A DNA stretch of 62,000 nt from Gnetum montanum. Its lineage: Eukaryota; Streptophyta; Gnetopsida; Gnetales; Gnetaceae. Positions 1 through 12,190 of the stretch are shown here, one piece after another (the first letter of the stretch is position 1; every line of letters begins with the position of its first letter). Position numbers and translations under genes: made by a program. The stretch covers positions 210,481 through 272,480 of the forward strand of contig MNCI01025343.1 of the NCBI GenBank assembly GCA_015680685.1. Reading direction: 5' to 3'. The notes beneath the pieces were generated by a model that was not told the DNA's origin, ran no database searches, and saw only the letters and a list, made by a program, of their open reading frames with translations.

Positions 1-134
1 AAAATGATGTCCCACTTTAACTTCTGCTTTTTTATTCCCCTTCAATACATAATATTGTGTGTGCACATGTGTAAGGCAAAACCATCATGAGAAAGACAAA
101 ATACATTATTGTTATTAAGAGAGGCAAGTTGACA
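1..134. other. Left flank, nothing recognised
   Basis: No coding or repeat signal recognised. The last five bases (TGACA, 130-134) pair with TGGCA at 1295-1299 as the decayed target duplication of the next element. Confidence 0.5.
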
Positions 135-443
135 TGATGTGATTGGTGCCATCCCTATTGCCCAAAGGCCATGATCTATGGGGAAGCATCTTCTATGTTT
201 TATTTTCATTCCTCTTGATCTTCCGGGTGCTTGTGGGATTCATCATTCTACACACATCTCTTTGCAATGGCTTTCTTATTCTTAAGCATACACAACTCTT
301 CTTTGTAAGCATCTTTTTTGTATCATAACCGCTTATCTTGGCTCCTTTGTAAGTCGTAACCCTCTATGCACTGCACCGCTACACCTCGTGGTTGCCAATC
401 GCCTTCTTTGTGGCTTTAATGTTGGCCTTCGTTGGTCTCATCA
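135..443 (-). repeat. TRIM LTR copy 3 (distal on minus strand)
   Basis: 309 bp, starting TGATGTGATTGG and ending TCTCATCA on the plus strand. No primer site lies on its outer side, as expected for the terminal 3' LTR on the minus strand. Confidence 0.8.
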
Positions 444-554
444 TCCTACCAACCTTGAAATTTGAGCTTGTCCTTGAGCTCAAATTTCATCATCCTTGAT
501 TGCTTTGCTAACCTAAGTCATGCCACCTAAATTTGCCAAAGCTCTAAAAACATC

Positions 555-857
555 TAATATGGTGACTACCAACGTCATTGTCCAAAGGCCATGACCTATG
601 GGGAGGGAGTCACCTTCCACATTTTATTTTCATTCCTCTTTTCCTTCTAGGTGCTTATGGGGTTTTTCATTATGTGTGCAACATCTTTCTTATTCATAGG
701 CATATGCAACACTTCCTCACAATCATGTTTTTCATATTGTAACTATTTATCTTGGCTCCTTCATAACTTGTAACCCTCTTTGTATCATACTACCATACCT
801 TACGATCACCGGTTGTCTTCTTTGTGGCCTTGCTGTCAGCCTTTGTCAATCTCATCA
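555..857 (-). repeat. TRIM LTR copy 2 (middle)
   Basis: 303 bp. The primer-site equivalent beside it (541-552) has decayed to GCTCTAAAAACA on the plus strand. Its inner end has the same TCTCATCA terminus as the other copies. Confidence 0.8.
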
Positions 858-960
858 TCCTAGCAACCTTGAAATTTGAGCTCATCCTCAAGCTTTGAAC
901 CTGAGCTACATTACAATCCTTGATTGTTGTGCCAACTTGAGTCATGCTGCCTAGATTTGC

Positions 961-976
961 CAAAGCTCTGATACCA
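961..976 (-). other. Primer binding site, initiator Met tRNA type
   Basis: The minus strand reads TGGTATCAGAGCTTTG two bases after the LTR terminus. TGGTATCAGAGC is the usual plant iMet-tRNA primer site, so this sets the strand of the element. Confidence 0.85.
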
Positions 977-978
977 TC

Positions 979-1294
979 TGATGTGGTTGGTGCTATTCCC
1001 ATTGACCAAAGGCCATAACCTGTGGGAAGGGAATCACCTTCCACATTTTATTTTCATTCCTCTTTTCCTTCCAGGCACTCGTGGAATTTTTCAATTTGTG
1101 CCCAACATCTCTTTGCAACAGCTTTCTTATTCATAAGCATACACAACTCTTCTTTGTAAACATCTTTTTTGTATCATAACCGCTTATCTTGACTCCTTCG
1201 TAACTCGTAACCCTCTATGCACCATACTACCACATCTCATGGTTGTTGGTCACCTTCTTCATGGCCTCACCATTGACCTTCATCGGTCTCATCA
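979..1294 (-). repeat. TRIM LTR copy 1 (5' LTR on minus strand)
   Basis: 316 bp with 5-bp inverted ends TGATG/CATCA. Similarity to the middle copy stops exactly after CATCA (1294 against 857), which fixes the LTR edge. Confidence 0.82.
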
Positions 1295-1299
1295 TGGCA

Positions 1300-2278
1300 T
1301 GACTCTTATTTTAAGCAAGGTAGGAGACATGTATGTATGCATGATAATCATCTTCAAATTTAAAATGTTGAAGGAAAGAAACTTTTCTCAAATTCATTTT
1401 ATGAAAAGCTCACTCATACAAAATGTGTTTTCCCTACCATTTTCAAATGCTTCCTGAATATCTTTAATTAAATTAATATTCTCATATAGTGTTGCATGTT
1501 TCAATGCTTTTTTTCTTAAGTTAATTCTTCTACTCTATATTTGCAAACTTCACTCACATACCAGACTAAAAGAAGCCCAAATTTTCCCAAATAATTGTGG
1601 TTTGCTACAACGTTTTTTCATACCTTAGAAGCAGTCTTTTCCAATGTTATCATATCAAGCTGGTGATAATCATTTTCCACTCAAATGAAATCAAATCCAA
1701 AAAGCTTACCAATCAACGAAACTCTACAGTCCACTCGCTTGAAACATATGAAAATGCCAATAGCAAAACTACAGAAAAGAACGAAAGATTAGAAATCTTC
1801 TCACCATTAAATCAGCTTAAATATGCATCAACTTTCTTCTTCCTCTGATTTGTCAGCTTTCTCTGAGGCTGTTTCTGCATTATTTGAAGGCCCTTCTGCA
1901 AGCAAATATTGCCGATTCTTATGTAAATGACTATGCATCGCACAGTAAGAAAACTACAATTCAAATATGGAAATTTCAAAGGGTATTTTCCTACAGGAAT
2001 TTCTTATTCATACACCACAAAGAAACAGATTAATTACATCCACAGAAAATTATATGCATTGTATCATCTATAGCTTGTGTACTTTAGCTTGCATACTTTA
2101 TCTTTGCAAGACATTTTGAATCATACTAGATTCATCATCAAGTGCAATTGATTTCTCAAGAGTTATAGAGAGAATAAATAGCATTACAATTAACAACTAA
2201 TTGAGATGTAGCAGGTAACAATTAATTTTAATTTTAAGGGGAAAAATGAATAGTTATACGAAAAAATAAAAAAAATTA
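1300..2278. other. No recognisable feature
   Basis: AT-rich sequence with only short chance frames (for example 1597-1848). None shows a domain, signal or repeat I can name. Confidence 0.4.
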
Positions 2279-2404
2279 AGATATAACAATTAAAATAAAA
2301 ACAACTAATTGTAGAAAAAAATGAAAAGAGGAAAAAAGGACAAAAAGAAAAAGATTTTAAAAGATATAATGACTAAAATAAAAACAACTAGTTGTAGGAA
2401 AAAA
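2279..2404. repeat. Tandem duplication, ~83-bp period, A-rich
   Basis: ATATAACAATTAAAATAAAA near 2280 recurs as GATATAATGACTAAAATAAA near 2362, each followed by ACAACTARTTGTAG. Surroundings are poly-purine and low in complexity. Confidence 0.6.
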
Positions 2405-5400
2405 ATAGTGCAAATAGGAGGGTAGGGAAAGTAGAGGGTGCAAGTCGGGGCTGTTGTTAGTTTAGTGGGTATAGGGGGATAGTGCTTATTTTAGTAAGAG
2501 TAAACCTACTATTTAAAAAATATTATTTAAAATATAAAACAAAATAGTTAATTAAAAAATATAAAAGGTTCAAGGAAAAAACACTAGTATAATGATATTG
2601 CAATCATAATTGAACTCACAACTTCTGACGGATATGGCAAAGAGTTTGTAGAATTATATGCATTTACATATTTACAGAGTTTAATAAAAACCAATACAAA
2701 AAATGCCATAAGAAGGGTGAACCTTTTCTTGCTAAACAGAGGTATCAATGCACCTGCTTGGAAGTTTGCAAACTGACTGAACCTGACGTGTGATACCCAT
2801 GCACAGTTTTCCACTCTTGTGATTCTACCATACCATGTCATGGTATTATACCATACATACCATGTTACATGTTACAATATTATTTTGAATCACAATGATG
2901 ACAATGAGATCGAAATTTGATGCAATAAAACAATTTTAAGACTTCCTCCCACAACAACAATAGCAGTTTCAAAGAATTATTATATGTTTGATGAATGTAG
3001 ATTTTGTTCTGTTGTGCAAAGAAAGAACCAAAAGATCAAATCGCATAAAGGATTGACCGCAGCAGATAAATTATTCTGTTGCAGATATCCTTTTCTTTGC
3101 CACAACAGCCTTGGAGTTAAACAAAATATAGATGGTATAATGAGGATATCACCCTACCTTCCTCATGTTTCTTATCCTCAAGGTGTCCAAAGAATCTTAG
3201 GAGTGTGTGTTTGTGTATTAAGATTGTTTTGGCACCATTTGAGTGGTTTTTGGTAGTCAAGCAAGCAACTGCGGGCTTACTACGGGTTGCGGCTAGCTAG
3301 AATTTGCAACTGCAGGTCATAGTCTACCACAGTTTGTAGCCCAAATGTGTGATCCTTTGTACTCTTCAACATGGTGCAAGCCATTCTGAGTAGTAGTGAG
3401 GCCACAATCCAAGGTTGCAAGCCGCAGTTCATCACAGTTGACATCAAAGCAAAGAAGAAAAATTCCATATTTTACTAGTGTAAGCAAGTTGGGAGTTGCA
3501 ATTTGGTCGCATGTTAGGAAGTGCAAGCTGCACTTGCAATCCACGGAAATTTCATTTTTCAAAAACGTCATAATTTTTAAATGGAAGACCAAGATCACTC
3601 TAGCAGCTATAAAAGGATGTCAAAGGACAAAGACAAAGGCAAGAAGTTTGAGGAAAAGACAAGAGTGTCTAGAGTAGCCAAAGGGAAGGTAAAAAGTCTC
3701 CTATGAGTATTATCTTTTGTTAAGCTTGTGTGCTCGATGTGTGAACAAATTTGAGGGATTGAGAGGGGACATGTATGGCTTCTAAGATCCTTGGGAGAGT
3801 TGAGTTGAGCTTTGCTCATTGTTGATATATTTCTCTATTTGAGATTGATTGATAGCAGGAGAATTTCTCTATTTCTTTGTGTTCTTGTTTTCTAAGTTAA
3901 TCTGGCCTGAAAGAGTGTCGAATTGGGTCCATTTAGGGTCTACTGAGGCAGATCCACATCATAGTGAGTGCCTTTTAATGAATGCTTTGTTTTATCTTGA
4001 CCAATGTCTGTGCTTGCATTTGACTATACATAACATCACTAGACTAAATGGGACTGAATGGGTAAGAAGAAGTACAGATATAATTTGTTGTTTCCAGTTC
4101 TAGTTTTTCAACAATGTTAGTCCAGAAGGCATAAAACCGAAAATATGCACCACAGACTTAAAATCTTATAAAGCTAAGATGATATTTTGCCTACCTCAAA
4201 TGGAAGAGACTGGTAATATTATCAAGGTTTGTAATTTGATGATGTAAGACATATGATCCGGTTGGACTTAAGTACGCAGGGTAAGGCTGTCCCGTTAGCT
4301 TCTTCTTCACTGCGCTCCTTGCAGCATAATGAACTAAATTTGCAGTTGCTACTTCAAGTTTTTGACAAAATCAACCACCTTTGTGTTAAACTCATGTATC
4401 ACTTCACCTTCTCATCTATCACTTCACCTTCTCATCTATCACTTCATCTTCACCATCCCAGCAATCCGTTGAGGGAATAACTTAGTGTTCAAAAACCAAA
4501 TGCATATTTGACACACACATATATATCCCAAACCTCTGCATATCCATCTCCTCCTATATATCTTTGATGCAGCTTCAGCATCGGCCTCAGCCTCAAACCT
4601 ACTCTAATTCCTCTTTATTACTTGTTTTGGTGCACAATAATAATCAAAACTCTATAATATAACTTCCACTTAAATTACAGCTTAAAATCAACAAATTTAG
4701 AAATTTTAAGAATTTTTGCAATCTGATAATTACCAAGGGTACCCCATTAGCCGATCCAAACCGGCTTTTCAATCTATGAACTCTCCTCAAAATGTTTATT
4801 GTTAAGTAAGCATAGTTTAGAAAATTGAATGAAGACTTTAAAGAATTGAAAAATTGGATGTACACTTTAAAAAATATGAATGTCGTGAAAGAATCTAGAC
4901 TTTATTGACCCGTATAATATAATACTTTACCCTGCATTTACATTTTCTATGCGGTAGACACCTTTGTTACATGCTACAAAACTGCATAGTTATTCATAAG
5001 GAAATTACTGTCATTCCATTGTAATTATTATCTATTAGATAGCTAGTAGCTCAAGTCCTCCAGTCCTAACTAAGTTACCATTCTAAGATTTGTTATGATG
5101 AAAGCTAACCAATGCATAGACATATTGAAATTCACAAAGCCTAAATAATTTCCATCCAAACTAATTTATCAAAGTTGAACATATGTATGCCCATACCAAA
5201 AAGCCAACAATTGAACAATAAGTCAACAAAAATAATGCATGAAATGTATGAAACAATATGATAAATACCATCCTTCAATTTTGACATGAACAGGACTAGT
5301 TGGTATATGAATCTAACCACCATAATCTTACAGTCCATTTTTAGTGTTACAACCCAAGTTTTAATGTAATGTTAATGGTTAACATCTTAATGTATGTTAA

Positions 5401-5499
5401 TTTGTGGTGTCTTTGTGTTCACGCTGCGGTGTGATGTGACGTTGTCATTGTTTGTTAATGTTAATTATTAATGTTATTTGCCTATGTTTAATTTGTTAA
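2405..5499. other. No recognisable gene or element
   Basis: I find no coding domain on either strand. Frames at 2584-2841, 2984-3256, 3317-3677 and 3849-4103 overlap in opposite strands and have no motif. 4396-4452 is a small minisatellite. 5340-5500 is rich in TTAATGTTAAT words. Confidence 0.4.
4396..4452. repeat. 20-bp minisatellite, ~2.7 copies
   Basis: The unit TATCACTTCACCTTCTCATC is repeated twice exactly and then partially (TATCACTTCATCTTC). Confidence 0.8.
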
Positions 5500-6477
5500 C
5501 TCCCACCATTGCCAGTCCCAAGGCCAGATGTAGGAGAAGGTTTAACATCAGGTCGGCAGTCAACTATAAAATTATCCAAAATCCCATCCATGGATGAGTT
5601 CTCTTTCAGAGTCTACACATGCTAGAGTATTCCCCAAATGCAATATGTAGCAATCATATGACCCAATTGCTATGTAAAACAAGAAAGGCCTTGCTTGGGC
5701 ATCCTTTAAAAATGATGTGCAACATCGATGCCTAGATGTTGTGGAAACTGGGCAAAGGTTCCTACATCAAAGATGGGTATAGGTAAAGAAGCAAGTCCAA
5801 CAACAACAATTTTGGATAGGAACCTAGAATATTGGTACCCTTAATGGAAAGACCTTTGAAATTATTGAGGTAATAAAAAATAAAAATTAGCATTGCCTAC
5901 CTCTAAGAACAAAATGGAAAGGGGTAAAAGCTCGAGAATCAAGCAAAGGGTCAAAAGCTTTTCTACTGAGCAAAAGATAATCAGAGATATGGAGTGGCAA
6001 TCATCATCGTTCAATTTACCAATGACAAGGTGATACAAGGACACCGTATGATAATTGAATTATGAGAATAAAAATTGTACTAGGAAATGAAGTCATCAAC
6101 ATCATTGATGTATATGCTACATAGATTAGCCTAGATAATTCTATCAAACAAAAATTTTGGAATTCAATGCATATGGTTGTTTAAGGAATTCCCAAGCAAA
6201 AAAGCAATAAAGCAAAAAAGCAAATATACTTGGATAAAAGTGAATAACCATGTTGGACCTGTGAGAGTAGGATATGGAATGATTCATAGAAGGCATAGAT
6301 TTAGAGAGCAAAATGATATGGTAGATTAACTCTTGCAATTTGAAAGTTCTTGTGACCTTGCAATTGCAAATACCTATTATCAAAATAAGGTCAAACACTT
6401 GGTACATATAAGAACAACACAAATTGACTATTTCTTGCTACACAAAAAAAAAATGGGGCATTTGCAAAAGCTACAAG
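5500..6477 (+). pseudogene. RTE-type LINE fragment (RTE-A), endonuclease domain
   Basis: Degraded APE-type endonuclease of an RTE-clade non-LTR retrotransposon, the enzyme that nicks target DNA. The start (GCCAGTCCCAAGGCC... to ATGGATGAGTTC) matches RTE-B at 13870 and RTE-C at 35650. Downstream, frame pieces keep family order: WNIGTLNGKTFEIIE-like (near 5830), a lysine-rich TKW segment, VINIIDVYA-like (near 6090), then at 6333-6460 the clearest stretch, FESSCDLAIANTYYQNKVKH followed by QIDYFLLHK. The last motif is the family's 'DFFLVRK' end of the endonuclease. Many stops and frameshifts. It breaks off where the G1 LTR starts (6478), so it is the host of the G1 insertion. I did not find a convincing continuation after 35228. 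Confidence 0.8.
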
Positions 6478-7316
6478 TGATGAATGTCAAAATTTCCATT
6501 TTGTTTGGGATGCATTGGCACATATGTGCCAACCCATTTAATGATTTTGTTTATATCTATGCACAAACCATGGCACATTTACAGCATCTTTTTAGTAGTT
6601 GTAGCAAAGCTCTTGTAGTTTGTTTCCATGATTTTCTATGAATTAGTAAAAGTGACACGCTGTGTGTTTAAGTCCATTGTCTGAAGCCTTTGTTTGAGTG
6701 GTTGTACTTGGATAAAAGTGACACATTGTGTGTTTAAGTCCATTGTCTGAAGCCTTTGTTTGAGTGGTTGTACTTGGATGAAGCCTTTGTTTGAGTGGTT
6801 GTACTTGGATAAAAGTGACACATTGTGTGTTTAAGTCCATTGTCTGAAGCCTTTGTTTGAGTGGTTGTACTTGGATATAACCATGACGAGCAATAATGAC
6901 CATGATTGATTAATATTCACTAAAGCACTCTGCCTTAGATTAGATTTCTAATTTCAAGCATTTATTTTATTTTATTTTATTATTATTGTTAATTAGCATA
7001 ATGTTTATGTTTCCAAGCACCTTGGTGATGGCAGAATATGCATAAAGACCTTAAACATTAAGAACAGATTAGCTTGGTAACCCAACAGTTAACTTGTGAA
7101 TTCAGGAACATGAAGGGAAGGTAGACAAAGCAAACACTTATCACCTTAGCCTAGATTAGGATTTATTTCTATTGTAGTGACTTACTATATAATTAGTAAC
7201 AATGGCTGAAACAACATTATTAAACATATGCCTCAAGTACATTAAACCATATGATTTGATGCCACCACGTGTAACTGAGAAGAGAGTGACTTCTAACCTA
7301 ACGTAAGTACACTAGA
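6478..7316 (+). repeat. G1 5' LTR, 3' end missing
   Basis: Aligns with the 3' LTR from TGATGAATGTCAAAA to ACTAGA (7311-7316, matching 35130-35135). The last ~90 bp, the primer site and the leader are absent, replaced by unrelated sequence. It contains a local expansion (6647-6875) that the 3' LTR lacks. Confidence 0.8.
6647..6875. repeat. 66-bp tandem repeat inside the G1 5' LTR
   Basis: Full units at 6647-6712, 6713-6778 and 6810-6875 with a 31-bp partial unit at 6779-6809. Units are nearly identical (TAAAAGTGACACATTGTGTG... to GGTTGTACTTGGA). The 3' LTR has one diverged copy (about 33850-33915), so the array formed after insertion. Confidence 0.92.
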
Positions 7317-9840
7317 CAATCAACAAGAACAGTTATCACAAGTCAGTGATGCAATCATGTTGCATCTACTTAGAACAAAAATGGTCGAATGTGTGAAGTG
7401 TTGGTTGATTCCAAGGAAGTTTTTTTCTTGTTGATGTGAGCTCTCACATAAAACACAAACATGCTCTAGCTCAAAAGTTTTGAAATAAGAAATTTTGTGA
7501 TATGCTAAGGGAATATTATCGATGATCTCCAATTTGTGCAAAATAGTTATGTGCCCAAGTTTGTAATGATGAATTGTAAGAGAAACACATTCTCTCCTAC
7601 TAATTGATCCTTGTGATAGTTTAAGCTAGTGATTCCATCATGCATTGACCATGAGGCAACATGCTAGATCAATGCTTCTTGTTGCAATGTGTTACCTTTG
7701 TTGTGTAGTTGTTCTTGTATCCATTGGTCTTGTGTGGAGTCTTTGGCTTGAATGCCTCAAGCACCCCATAATTTGGTGTTACAATGCAATATTTTTGTGT
7801 CCATGTATTGGGAAACAACACTTGGATTCTCATTCGAGGATTTTTGCCAATGATGTATTGATGAGGTAACTCATGATCCATAGAAGAAAATTGATAGTGT
7901 TTCAAATTGCTCTATTTGCAATTCTCATGTTTATGGGGACTGTCCCCATGACATTATTTTGGGGCAATGATGCAAGGAAGAAGTTCTTGGATGTTTCAAT
8001 ATCTTAGTTTCTTTATTCAAATTTTCCTCATCAAGGATTTGATTTGATTCAAGGAGTGATTGTTTTAAATGTGGATGGGGATTCATCTCTATGTAATACA
8101 GCATGATGCATTATTGTCAGTTGCAAATGCTAAAATATGAAAGTGCTTATATGCTAGATTTGGAGACTTGCAATTGGTGTATAATGCAATATGTAACAAT
8201 GCTCTTGAAAGAATGGTGATTATGATGGATAAATATCTATATTCACCACCTACCTCCCATGTTTAACATTTGGCATGTTGGAAGACTTGGTAAGATTATG
8301 GGTTATCCATATGGTACAATGCTTTTGGTTGCCTATGAACATTATGTTAGACGGTGATTCTTGCTTTATAGGAGATCTTGGCAGAGTTTGTTTCTGATGC
8401 CAATCACTTTGTTGATTATGACAATGAATGTAAGATGTGATTTGATGTTAACCACCTTGATGGAAGATGGACAATCAAATTTTCTACCAATACAGTTTGT
8501 GGCAAAGAGGACAAAATGTGGCTAGTTTGATACTACCACTTCCTGAATGGGTTGAAGCATCAATGTGTGTGGATTTGTGTGGGTGTGTGTTAAAATAAAA
8601 GAAAAGAGGTCCAAAAAATAAGGGACAGAGTGCACATGCATGAGTGTGGGCAAAGAAAGTATGGTGAAGTGACTCTAAGCAGGGAGTACATGTTCTCAAT
8701 GGTGACTCCAAGTAAAGAGCACATGTCCTTGATTGTAACTTCAAGTATGAATCACAAATTTCTACAATGCCTTTGTGTAGAGAGCACACATTCTTTGCCT
8801 ATGACTTTGAATAGGAAGCACAAATTTCCATCATGTCTTTAAGAAGGAAGCATAATATATAAGGGCAGGGAATGCCCCAAAGTAATTGCCACAATGAAGC
8901 TAAAGTCCCAAAGATCCCAGCTCATGCTAGTGCCAAGCTACTACTAGGCATGAGGAGTGATTTCCCCAAGATACAAAGTAGTCTCCTATTGGATCCCAAG
9001 GATCAAGGATCAACTCTACACTCTCATGGAACTACTAAAGGTAGAGGAAATGTCTTACATGTAAAGCAAGTATATTTTTCTCTAGGTTGAAAGGTTGGAA
9101 CTATTTGTATGAAAAAAGGCAAGCCTTTTCTTCCGTAGCACAAGTTGCATGAGCTTCTCTAAACCTCAATTAGATGTCAAGTTGAGCTCAACATTCATGC
9201 TTTATGGTTGATTACTCTAACCGTTGAACCTTCTTGTCTACAACTGTCATAGAGGCTTTGAGTGACTCGATACCCTCAACATCCAATGTGCTCTCCACAT
9301 TTGAGGAAGTGCATGAACAAAGACTTAAGCTCCAAGGACATTGCTTCTTTCAAGTAGGGGAGAGTGTACAAAAACATGCCTTGTTAGGGGATCAAAGATT
9401 GTTTCCCTCCATAAGGGGGGCCAAAGGAATGTAGAGATCCTTAAGGGTTCCATCCTATCTTAACCATCACTAAAGAACTAAATAATCCTGATTCCTTGCT
9501 TGTGTGTTATGTCACAAGGATATGTAGGTTTATAGAGGAACTTTGGCTTCGATGCTTAGGCCACCGCCATTCTCTACAAAGCAAGGCTTAAGGCTAGATG
9601 TCTTAGAGTATAAATGTGTCTTAGCTCTCTTAAAGGAATAAGGCTTATGTTGTGTTTGCATGCTCTTGAGGATGTTGAGGTGTAGTCCATCTTAAGTCTG
9701 CTCTAGAAAATTTGGCTATTCTGGGACTCTTGGGTGGCGCCGAGAGGTCCTTTCCCAAAGTAGTACCATTACAACCCCCCCAAGCCTAGGACCTCTAGCT
9801 AGGCAAGAATATATGAAAACAGAGATCCTAGAAGGCAAAG
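7317..9840. other. Unidentified block between the G1 5' LTR and gag
   Basis: About 2.5 kb that does not match the G3 leader. It replaces the end of the LTR, the primer site and the start of gag. The frame at 7645-7869 has one hydrophobic stretch (LLVAMCYLCCVVVLVSIGLV) but no family match I recognise. It may be another insertion, or a deletion junction plus foreign DNA. I found no LTR ends or duplicated target. Confidence 0.45.
8665..8832. repeat. Degenerate ~33-bp tandem repeat
   Basis: Successive units such as GTGACTCTAAGCAGGGAGTA, GTGACTCCAAGTAAAGAGCA, GTAACTTCAAGTATGAATCA and ATGACTTTGAATAGGAAGCA, each followed by a CACATGT or CACAAATTT-type tail. About five units, 31-35 bp each. Confidence 0.6.
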
Positions 9841-9849
9841 TTGACATGA

Positions 9850-11520
9850 CTCCTTCAATAGCTCTTTATTATTATCCTCATTCAAAAACTCTGATGAGAA
9901 GAATGTAGACAAGTTGGAAGGAACTACGAGTTTCATAAAGGCATCTTGAAAGGAACCAAGGAGGAATCTTGATAAATATCATGACAAGGAGCCTCACAAA
10001 AGACATAGTATAAGACACCAAAGAGAGCAAGAGCTGAAATGCAATGAAAGAAAAGAAAGTGATTCTAACATAGATCCTAATGCCAAATCTCCATTGTTGG
10101 CCAAAAGAAGCATGATTCAAATCAATGAGGCAATTTGTGTATCCAGCAATCATAAAAAAGCAAGTTGTACAAACAGCTTGACATGAACAATACGTCAAGA
10201 TCTAAGAAGGCTATAATGTTAATCCATGTAATCATTTGCAAGTCTTTCATGATGCCTATGCCATGCAAAACATTGAGAACAAGTGGCAAAAGCTCAAACT
10301 ATTTTCTAAGACACTCATAAAAGAACCTAAAAGTTTATATAGATCATTAGAACCTAATTCCATACACAAAATGGAGCACATTGCTAGAGGTTTTCATTAA
10401 GAAGTACTAGATAAACTCCCAATGTCCAACATCTAGAAATAGATTCAAGAATGAAAGCAAGGAATACATAAGTCCCTTTATGCAGCTTTGGGCAGTATTA
10501 CTCATTGTTGAACAAATGCTCAAGCTATGGCTTCTCTTAGAAGAAGCAATTACACCACATTGTGGATGGGTTGCAAAACAGAACATATAAGACTCTTGGG
10601 ATCCATGCCCAAGGGCAATTGTTAGAACTAAAAATCCCCCACATCCAAAAACTCATCAATCAAGTGGCCAAGGAGAAAGGTGAGCTTAGAAAGAGAGTGT
10701 GTGTTGATGAGTATAACAAGGATCCATCCATCCAAAAGAAGGATGTATGGGCCTTCAATGCTCAAAAAGAGAACCTTTTGCATGGCATGGTTCAGCAGAA
10801 AACCTTGCCAGTGCAAAATCAATTTCAAAATTTGTGGCCAAGGTTAACAAAATGTGGGATGCGATTGATGAAAAATTCACTACTATGCTCAAAATAATTA
10901 ATGTGTAATCAACAAACAAAAGCAATAGTAGCAAGGCAAGAACAGAATAAGCAAAAAAAAACAGAGAATGAATAGGAAATTTACTAGGAAAAAGGCAAGA
11001 CAGCTACAGGGGAGAAAGTTTATGGTTTTGAATCTAATGGGGATAATGGTTGTAGCTTTTAATAGTACAAACATCCAAAGGACATATGCCTCATTATGTC
11101 ATACATGATTGCCCCAATGCAAAAATCAGGAGCTTATGCTCTAAATCCTAAATTCGTAAAAAAGAAGATGCCTAGGAAGCTACCATATCCACAAGGAAAC
11201 TACAAGAAACAATAGCAACCACAGTGTTAACCAAGTGGAGCACCATCATAGCGTTAGGAGCAAAAACATTAGTAGTGGAAAAACCCATAGCCATGGGGGA
11301 TGCCACCACCTAGATAACAATATCCCTACTCTCAACCCAATTTGTACAGGTATTATGTACAACCTATTTTACCTACTAACCCTATTGCCCACACTAATCA
11401 TCCCTAATATCCTCGAGAATATTATCGACCTATCACACCACACACCAAAGCACCATCTTGTGCTTCCCACCCGTACTCTAATCCATGCAATCATCCTCTT
11501 TCACTAGGGTCACCATCTTC
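9850..11520 (+). pseudogene. G1 gag remnant
   Basis: Gag forms the virus-like particle of the element. A charged linker (about 9900-10130) leads into the retrotransposon gag domain at 10185-10420, where LDMNNTSR, HLQVFHDAYAMQNIENKWQK and LKLFSKTLIKEPKSLYRSLE follow in order. The same segment in G3 (42670-42845) reads NIENEW and LIKEAESWYRSLE. Around 10560-10900 is the segment ending in VDKMW in G3. The C-terminal part (11040-11200) keeps the PRKLPYPQGNYK motif of G3 and G4, and then a proline/serine-rich tail. The Cys/His cluster is largely lost. Many stops; not translatable. Confidence 0.78.
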
Positions 11521-11819
11521 CATGAAGGAAGTTACAATCTCAGGCACAACAAAAAAAAAACACCACCTACACAATAAACATGCAAATGGATGAGAGAGAT
11601 AGTAGCCTGAGAAACATCCTTTCTTTAGGGCAATACCTCAATGTATGGATAGTGCCAGTAGACTTGTCAATCCACCTCCACCAATATGGAATCCATAGAT
11701 GACAATAGCAACATAGTGTCAAGCATCTACATGTGCTCAACAATGACAACCAACAATGAAAATCAATGCTGAATGGACTATCAAAATGGCCATGCTCATG
11801 TGATTTTTGATTGGATAAA

Positions 11820-12190
11820 AGTGGGTACTCTTCTTAAGAAGAGAATTAACCGAAAAAGCACACTCATCTATTTGCAAATTACATGAAATTCACCCTACAA
11901 GGCTCTACTAGACTTAGGCTTGGAACCTGCCACCATTGTAAAAGCACAACATCAGGTTAAGCCAATTTGTTACAGTTCCACCAGGACATGTTGTTGATGT
12001 TGTGACCACCGTCAATGGGTGGTCATACCCAACAAACTTCTTGGTGATCCATGAAGGTAACAGTAACAGGGAATTTTCCATTACAAAAAGAGAGCATGTC
12101 TAAGTACCATTGATGCCAAATTGAGCATCAAAGACCTTTCCTTGGAGATTGCAAAGGAAATGAACATGAAATCATTTAGAGGTAATGGGT
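11820..12190 (+). pseudogene. G1 aspartic protease remnant
   Basis: Retropepsin-type protease that would process Gag-Pol. The active-site loop survives as ALLDLG (GAC near 11911), where the family has A-L-x-D-L-G-A/S. Downstream, VNGWSYPTNFLVIHEGN-like codons near 12010 correspond to the G3 segment at 44530-44570. Broken by stops, and the segment after the catalytic loop is shortened. Confidence 0.65.

Larger units (their letters stand above)
135..1294 (-). mobile_element. TRIM-like element with three LTRs and two mini-internal regions
   Basis: Three direct copies of a ~303-316 bp sequence lie at 135-443, 555-857 and 979-1294, with periods of 420 and 424 bp measured at the shared CCAAAGGCC. 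Copies begin TGATG and end CATCA on the plus strand, so both strands give TG...CA ends. The spacers (444-554, 858-978) are only 111-121 bp. Read on the minus strand, the right-hand LTR is followed two bases later by TGGTATCAGAGC, the initiator-Met tRNA primer site. Flanks TGACA and TGGCA differ by one base, so the trimer seems to have inserted as one unit or grown after insertion. Too small to code, it would have needed proteins from another element. The minus-strand frame at 790-1044 crosses an LTR and a spacer and is not a gene. Confidence 0.85.

Noticed and set aside
3260-3560. Foldback element built on TTGCAACTGC-like words
   Set aside because: The words recur but do not form a consistent inverted pair with flanking duplication.
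7645-7869. Small membrane protein
   Set aside because: One hydrophobic stretch only, no start context, no homologue known to me, and no sign of selection. Left as unassigned sequence.
9735-9742. TGGCGCCG as the missing G1 primer binding site
   Set aside because: Only eight bases fit. The following AGAGGTCC does not match the tRNA-Asp site, and no LTR end (CA) precedes it.
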